From Mesorhizobium sp. M9A.F.Ca.ET.002.03.1.2 (GTDB taxonomy: Bacteria; Pseudomonadota; Alphaproteobacteria; Rhizobiales; Rhizobiaceae): a stretch of DNA of 64,000 bases. The translations under genes and the position numbers were made by a program. Below are positions 60,496 through 64,000 of the stretch, one piece after another. The notes under the pieces were generated by a model, which saw nothing but the letters and a program-made list of their open reading frames with translations, had not been told where the DNA came from and searched no databases. The stretch covers positions 5,883,001 through 5,947,000 of the forward strand of contig NZ_CP034443.1 of assembly GCF_003952365.1 (NCBI RefSeq). Reading direction: 5' to 3'. How positions within the stretch are numbered: position 1 is the first letter of the stretch; every line of letters begins with the position of its first letter.

Positions 60496-62494
60496 CCGTG
60501 CGATGACTGAGCGCGCCGTGACCGGACATGCGCTGCCGCCGATCGCGCTCTGGGGTCTTTTGGCCGGGGTGGCGGCACTCCTGTTCGCATGGCGCGTCAG
60601 CATACAGTGGCCGACCGCACTGCCGGGCAACGGCATCGATCTCGACCGTGTCATTCTTCTCTACAGCACGGTGCCGCGCGCGGCGGTGGCGGTACTGGCG
60701 GGCGCCGTTCTCGGCCTGTCCGGGCTTTTGCTGCAGCACGTGCTGCGCAACCCGCTGGCCGAACCGTCGACGCTCGGCATCTCGTCGGGCGCGCAGCTGG
60801 CGATGACGGCGGCTTCCGTCTACGCGCCGTTCCTGATGGAGCGGTCGCAAGGGCCGGTCGCCTTTGCCGGCGGCATTGCTGCGGTGCTGCTGGTGCTGTC
60901 GCTGACCTGGCAGCGCGCGCTTGAGCCGGTCTCCGTCGTGCTTGCCGGAATGATGGTGGCGTTGACCGCGAGTTCCATCAGCGCCGCCCTGATCCTCGCC
61001 AATGGCGACTATCTGTTCTCGCTGTTCATCTGGGGCGGCGGATCGCTGGTCCAGCAGGACTGGGGGCCGGCCGTCGCCTTGTCGACCAGGCTGGCGGTCG
61101 GCGCCGTGGCCGCACTGCTGCTGCTCAGGCCCCTGACGATCCTTGGCCTCGACGACGCCACGGCGCGCAGTCTCGGCATCGCGCGCCACACAAGCCGCTT
61201 TCTCGTCATTGCGCTTGCCGTATGGATGGCGTCCACCGTGGTCGCCGAGGTCGGCGTCATTGGCTTTGTCGGCCTTGCAGCACCCGCGCTCGCCACGCTT
61301 TCAGGCGCCCGTTCGTTGGCGCAAAAGCTGCTGGCCGCGCCCCTGATCGGCGCCATCCTGCTGTGGCTGACGGATGGGCTGGTGCAGCTCGCGGCCGGCA
61401 CCGGCGGCGAGCGGATCCCGACCGGCGCGGGCACGGCGCTGCTGGGCGGCCCGATTCTGCTCTGGCTGCTGCCGAGGCTGCGCCTGCTCGAATGGCCGAG
61501 CCTCAGCACATCAGGCACTTCCCCGCGCAGGGCCGTTCATCCTCAGCTGATCATCCTGCTGTTGTTTCTGCTGGCGCTTGTCGCGGCGGTGGCGGCGCTC
61601 GTTGTCGGGCGCGGTCCGGCGGGCTGGTCGGTCGCCGGCGGCGAGATGCTCTCCGATCTCGCAGCCTGGCGTGCGCCGCGGATCGGCGCGGCGGCAGCCG
61701 CCGGCGCCATGCTTGCGGCGGCGGGCGTCGTCATCCAGCGCATCACCGGCAATCCGTTGGCAAGCCCCGAGGTGCTGGGGGTCGGCACCGGCGCCGGCGC
61801 CGGCCTGACCGCGGTCTTGATGGTCAGCGCGACGGCGGGGCCCGGCTGGCAATTCACCGGCTCCGTTTTCGGCTCGCTGGCGGTGCTGATCGCCATGCTG
61901 GCAATCGCCGCACGGGCGAAATTCGGCGCCGAGCGATTGCTGCTTGCCGGCATCGCCATGAGCGCGCTGTGCAGCGCCCTCATCACCGCCACGATCGCGA
62001 TGGGAAATGCGCAGTCCTACGTCCTGTTGCGCTGGCTCAGCGGCTCGACCAGCCAGGCGACCGGCATCGATGCCTGGATCATGGTCGCTTGCCTGGTACT
62101 GCTGACGCTGCCGCTGTTTCTCGCCACCCGCTGGCTCGACATCCTGCCACTTGGCGCAGATACCGCGCGCGGGCTGGGCCTGCCGGTCGCGGGCGGTCGG
62201 CTGATGCTGATCGTTCTCGCCGCGATCCTGACCGCGCTTGCCGCGTTGTTCGTCGGGCCGCTGAGCTTCGTCGGCCTCATCGCGCCGCACCTTGCTCGGC
62301 TGGTCGGCTTTGCCCGCGCGCCCGTTCACCTCGCCGGCGCGGTCCTTGTCGGCGCGCTACTGATGATCGTGTCGGACTGGCTGTCGCGCATGGTGGCTTT
62401 TCCATACGAATTGCCCGTCGGCCTGTTCGCCTCGCTGCTTGGCGGACCTTATCTCGTCCATCTGCTCGCAAAAGGAGTGCCGCGCCATGGTTGA
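60488..62494 (+). CDS. fhuB: Ferric siderophore ABC permease, fused double-length (FhuB-like)
   Basis: The 668-residue inner membrane protein consists of two FecCD-type halves of about 330 residues joined in one chain, as in FhuB. Each half has the VLAGAVLGLSGLLLQHVLRNPLAEPSTLGISSGA-type segment (second copy AAAGVVIQRITGNPLASPEVLGVGTGA). Each also has the coupling motif (GVIGFVGLAAPALA and GPLSFVGLIAPHLARL). The start at 60488 overlaps the binding protein gene. A frame extending upstream of it has no membrane character. The cognate ATPase gene is not found nearby. Confidence 0.92.
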   Translation: MADRAMTERAVTGHALPPIALWGLLAGVAALLFAWRVSIQWPTALPGNGIDLDRVILLYSTVPRAAVAVLAGAVLGLSGLLLQHVLRNPLAEPSTLGISSGAQLAMTAASVYAPFLMERSQGPVAFAGGIAAVLLVLSLTWQRALEPVSVVLAGMMVALTASSISAALILANGDYLFSLFIWGGGSLVQQDWGPAVALSTRLAVGAVAALLLLRPLTILGLDDATARSLGIARHTSRFLVIALAVWMASTVVAEVGVIGFVGLAAPALATLSGARSLAQKLLAAPLIGAILLWLTDGLVQLAAGTGGERIPTGAGTALLGGPILLWLLPRLRLLEWPSLSTSGTSPRRAVHPQLIILLLFLLALVAAVAALVVGRGPAGWSVAGGEMLSDLAAWRAPRIGAAAAAGAMLAAAGVVIQRITGNPLASPEVLGVGTGAGAGLTAVLMVSATAGPGWQFTGSVFGSLAVLIAMLAIAARAKFGAERLLLAGIAMSALCSALITATIAMGNAQSYVLLRWLSGSTSQATGIDAWIMVACLVLLTLPLFLATRWLDILPLGADTARGLGLPVAGGRLMLIVLAAILTALAALFVGPLSFVGLIAPHLARLVGFARAPVHLAGAVLVGALLMIVSDWLSRMVAFPYELPVGLFASLLGGPYLVHLLAKGVPRHG

Positions 62495-63587
62495 AATGCC
62501 GAGGAATCTCAAGGCATCCGCCGACATTGTGCTGTCTCGTCCGCAAGACATCATGAAGCGGCTCTGCGCGCATTTTGCCGATCATGGCGATGTCGCCGTC
62601 GACGGCGCCTGCAGCCGCATCGACACGGCCTTCGGTTCGGCCAGCATGGAAGCCAGCCAACACTGCCTGAAGGTTCTTGCCGAAGGCAGAGACGAGACGT
62701 CCCTGGCCTATGTGAAGCTCGCCATCGCCGAGCATCTGCTGCATTTCGCCTCGGCGGAAAACCCCAGCATCATCTGGCAAGGCGACGGCGCAGCGGGCCA
62801 GAAGCTGCCTTATTTCCGCGAGATGCGCGTTGTGCGAACCGCCAGCGTAACGCCGCATATGCAGCGGCTGACCTTGGCCGGAAACGACCTTGGGCGCTTC
62901 GCGACGGGCGGGCTTCATGTTCGTCTGCTGTTTCCCAGGGATGGTGCCGTACCGGCCTGGCCTGTGACCGGCGAGGACGGCCGTCCGGCATGGCCCGAAG
63001 CGGAACGGCGGCCGGACGTACGCGTCTACACCATCCGCCGCATCGACGTCGAAAAAGGCGAAGTCGATATCGACTTCGTATTGCATGATGGCGACGGCAT
63101 GCCCGGCGCACGCTTTGCGGCCAACGCACGCATCGGCGACATCGTCGGGATGACCGGGCCGGGCGGCGGCGACGTCCCCTCGGCCGACTGGTGCCTGCTT
63201 GCCGGCGACGAGACCGCCCTGCCCGCGATCGGCCGCATAGTGGAGGCGCTGCCGGCCGGCGTGCACGCCGTGGTCCGCATCGAGGTCGCCAATGGCGACG
63301 AGGAGCAGAAGCTGGTTTCGCAGGCCACGCTGGACATAAAATGGCTGCACAGGAACGGCGTGGCCTCAGGCAAATCCGTTTTGCTCCAGGACGCGGTCCG
63401 GAACGTGCCTTGGCCCAAAGACAGGCGCAGCGTCTTCGCCTGGGTCGGCTGCGAGCACAAGAGCTTCCGCGCCATCCGGTCCTATCTCAGGCAGGACCGG
63501 AAGCTGGAGCGCGACGCGCATCTCGTGGTCGCCTATTGGCGTTGCGGCTTCGAGGGCGACACCGCACGGCAGAACGACCAAACCTGA
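62487..63587 (+). CDS. Siderophore-interacting ferric reductase (SIP) with N-terminal DUF2218 domain
   Basis: The 366-residue protein (ATG at 62487, overlapping fhuB by 8 bases) has an N-terminal DUF2218-like domain of about 95 residues (IMKRLCAHFADHGDVAVDG, LAYVKLAIAEHLLHF). A flavin-binding SIP domain follows (MQRLTLAGNDLGRFATGG, VRVYTIRRIDVEKGEVDIDFVLH). The C-terminal NAD(P)H part has CLLAGDETALPAIGRIVEALP and FAWVGCEHKSFRAIRSYLR. SIPs reduce the iron of the imported siderophore in the cytoplasm to release Fe(II). The gene closes the uptake operon. Confidence 0.9.
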   Translation: MVEMPRNLKASADIVLSRPQDIMKRLCAHFADHGDVAVDGACSRIDTAFGSASMEASQHCLKVLAEGRDETSLAYVKLAIAEHLLHFASAENPSIIWQGDGAAGQKLPYFREMRVVRTASVTPHMQRLTLAGNDLGRFATGGLHVRLLFPRDGAVPAWPVTGEDGRPAWPEAERRPDVRVYTIRRIDVEKGEVDIDFVLHDGDGMPGARFAANARIGDIVGMTGPGGGDVPSADWCLLAGDETALPAIGRIVEALPAGVHAVVRIEVANGDEEQKLVSQATLDIKWLHRNGVASGKSVLLQDAVRNVPWPKDRRSVFAWVGCEHKSFRAIRSYLRQDRKLERDAHLVVAYWRCGFEGDTARQNDQT

Positions 63588-63599
63588 GTCTGGCTGGCT

Positions 63600-64000
63600 T
63601 CAGTCGACCAGCACGGCGACCACGGCGGCGCAGTCGCCCGCCTTGACCAGTCCGGGGAAATGCCGCGCGGTCAGAAGGCCGGACATTCTTGCCCTGATCT
63701 CCTGAGGTGCCGCGCCGGTGCGGCCGATGGAGTGGATGCGCGCCACAACCTGGCCCTCTTCCACCGGCTCGCCGAGATCGATCATCGTCTCGATCATCCC
63801 GTCGTCCTCGGCGAACGAAAAGCAATCGCCCGACGGCATGTCCAGCCAGCGGGTCGGCTGCATCTCGACCGCACCGGCGACGATGCCGGCATGGCGCAGC
63901 ACATTGAGTACGCCGCGACGGGCGATCCGTACCGTTTCCGCGCGGGACGTACCACCCCCTCCGAGCTCGGTGGTGATGAACAGCTTCCCCATTTCTTCGG
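63600..64000 (-). CDS. doeB: DoeB-like deacylase (succinylglutamate desuccinylase/aspartoacylase family), 5' end outside window
   Basis: The last 133 residues are visible on the minus strand. They include LFITTELGGGGTSRAETVRIARRGVLNVLRHAGIV and the end DLGEPVEEGQVVARIHSIGR with a biotinyl-like turn ending FPGLVKAGDCAAVVAVLVD. The sequence resembles N-alpha-acetyl-diaminobutyrate deacetylase DoeB of ectoine degradation and related zinc deacylases. The metal-binding N-terminal part is not in the window, so assignment stays at family level. It is convergent with the siderophore operon. Confidence 0.78.
   Translation of the reverse strand, partial: EEMGKLFITTELGGGGTSRAETVRIARRGVLNVLRHAGIVAGAVEMQPTRWLDMPSGDCFSFAEDDGMIETMIDLGEPVEEGQVVARIHSIGRTGAAPQEIRARMSGLLTARHFPGLVKAGDCAAVVAVLVD

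Noticed and set aside
1..64000. CRISPR array, prophage, rRNA operon or replication origin
   Set aside because: No regularly spaced repeats, phage structural genes, rRNA sequence or dnaA/repABC-type genes were seen anywhere in the window.

Overview
The window reads as chromosomal DNA of a GC-rich alphaproteobacterium of the order Hyphomicrobiales (Rhizobiales), most likely Mesorhizobium or a close relative. The grounds are codon use and GC content, a divergent dctA / dctBD locus with a sigma-54 promoter, a FixK/FNR-type box, thuA/thuB-like genes, many LysR regulators, ABC importers, and small hypothetical proteins of a rhizobial kind. This assignment rests on gene content only; no database search was possible. 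The DNA is dense in genes but carries several scars of gene decay and mobile DNA.

Layout. 1-6.2 kb: a partial GntR regulator, a decayed FAD-oxidase tail, a frameshifted secreted protein gene, an aldo/keto reductase, a methyltransferase, and an HxlR-regulated imine-reductase-like enzyme joined to a GFA-domain protein. 6.7-18 kb: a surface polysaccharide cluster with four GT2 glycosyltransferases (one fused to a methyltransferase), a polysaccharide deacetylase, a Wzm/Wzt ABC exporter, GalE and a UDP-glucuronate decarboxylase-like enzyme. It holds a truncated ABC exporter, a glycosyltransferase tail and a 465-bp inverted-repeat element. 18.4-21.5 kb: a redox group (ferric-reductase-like protein, HemG-like flavodoxin, small cytochrome c) with a perfect FixK/FNR box. 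21.9-25.6 kb: MFS transporter, VOC protein, and a LysR/SDR pair. 25.6-33.5 kb: a DDAH-like amidinohydrolase, an M20 amidohydrolase, a LysR regulator and a complete polyamine-type ABC importer, which look like one catabolic locus. 33.6-36.4 kb: a ferritin-like stress protein, another GT2, a HigBA-type pair with a frameshifted toxin, and a decayed tRNA-Arg. 36.5-42.1 kb: dctA, dctBD and a BKACE-family gene. 42.2-50.7 kb: quinone reductase/LysR, thuAB-like genes, a DUF2778 protein, a berberine-bridge-type oxidase and small proteins. 51.2-54.1 kb: a type III polyketide synthase, methyltransferase and flavin reductase operon. 54.3-56.2 kb: a CueR-controlled group with a class II cytochrome c and a phytochelatin-synthase-like protease. 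56.3-63.6 kb: a siderophore uptake locus (AraC regulator, TonB receptor, binding protein, double permease, siderophore-interacting reductase). The right edge holds the 3' part of a DoeB-like deacylase gene.

How parts fit together. The exporter cluster pairs Wzt, which has a C-terminal substrate-recognition-like domain, with a GT2-methyltransferase fusion; this fits methyl capping of a glycan before export. The DDAH/M20/ABC locus can be read as import and breakdown of an N-acylated or guanidino compound. The CueR group couples a Cu(I)-type operator to a thiol-peptide-processing enzyme and a heme protein, an unusual metal-response arrangement and the best candidate here for something little described.
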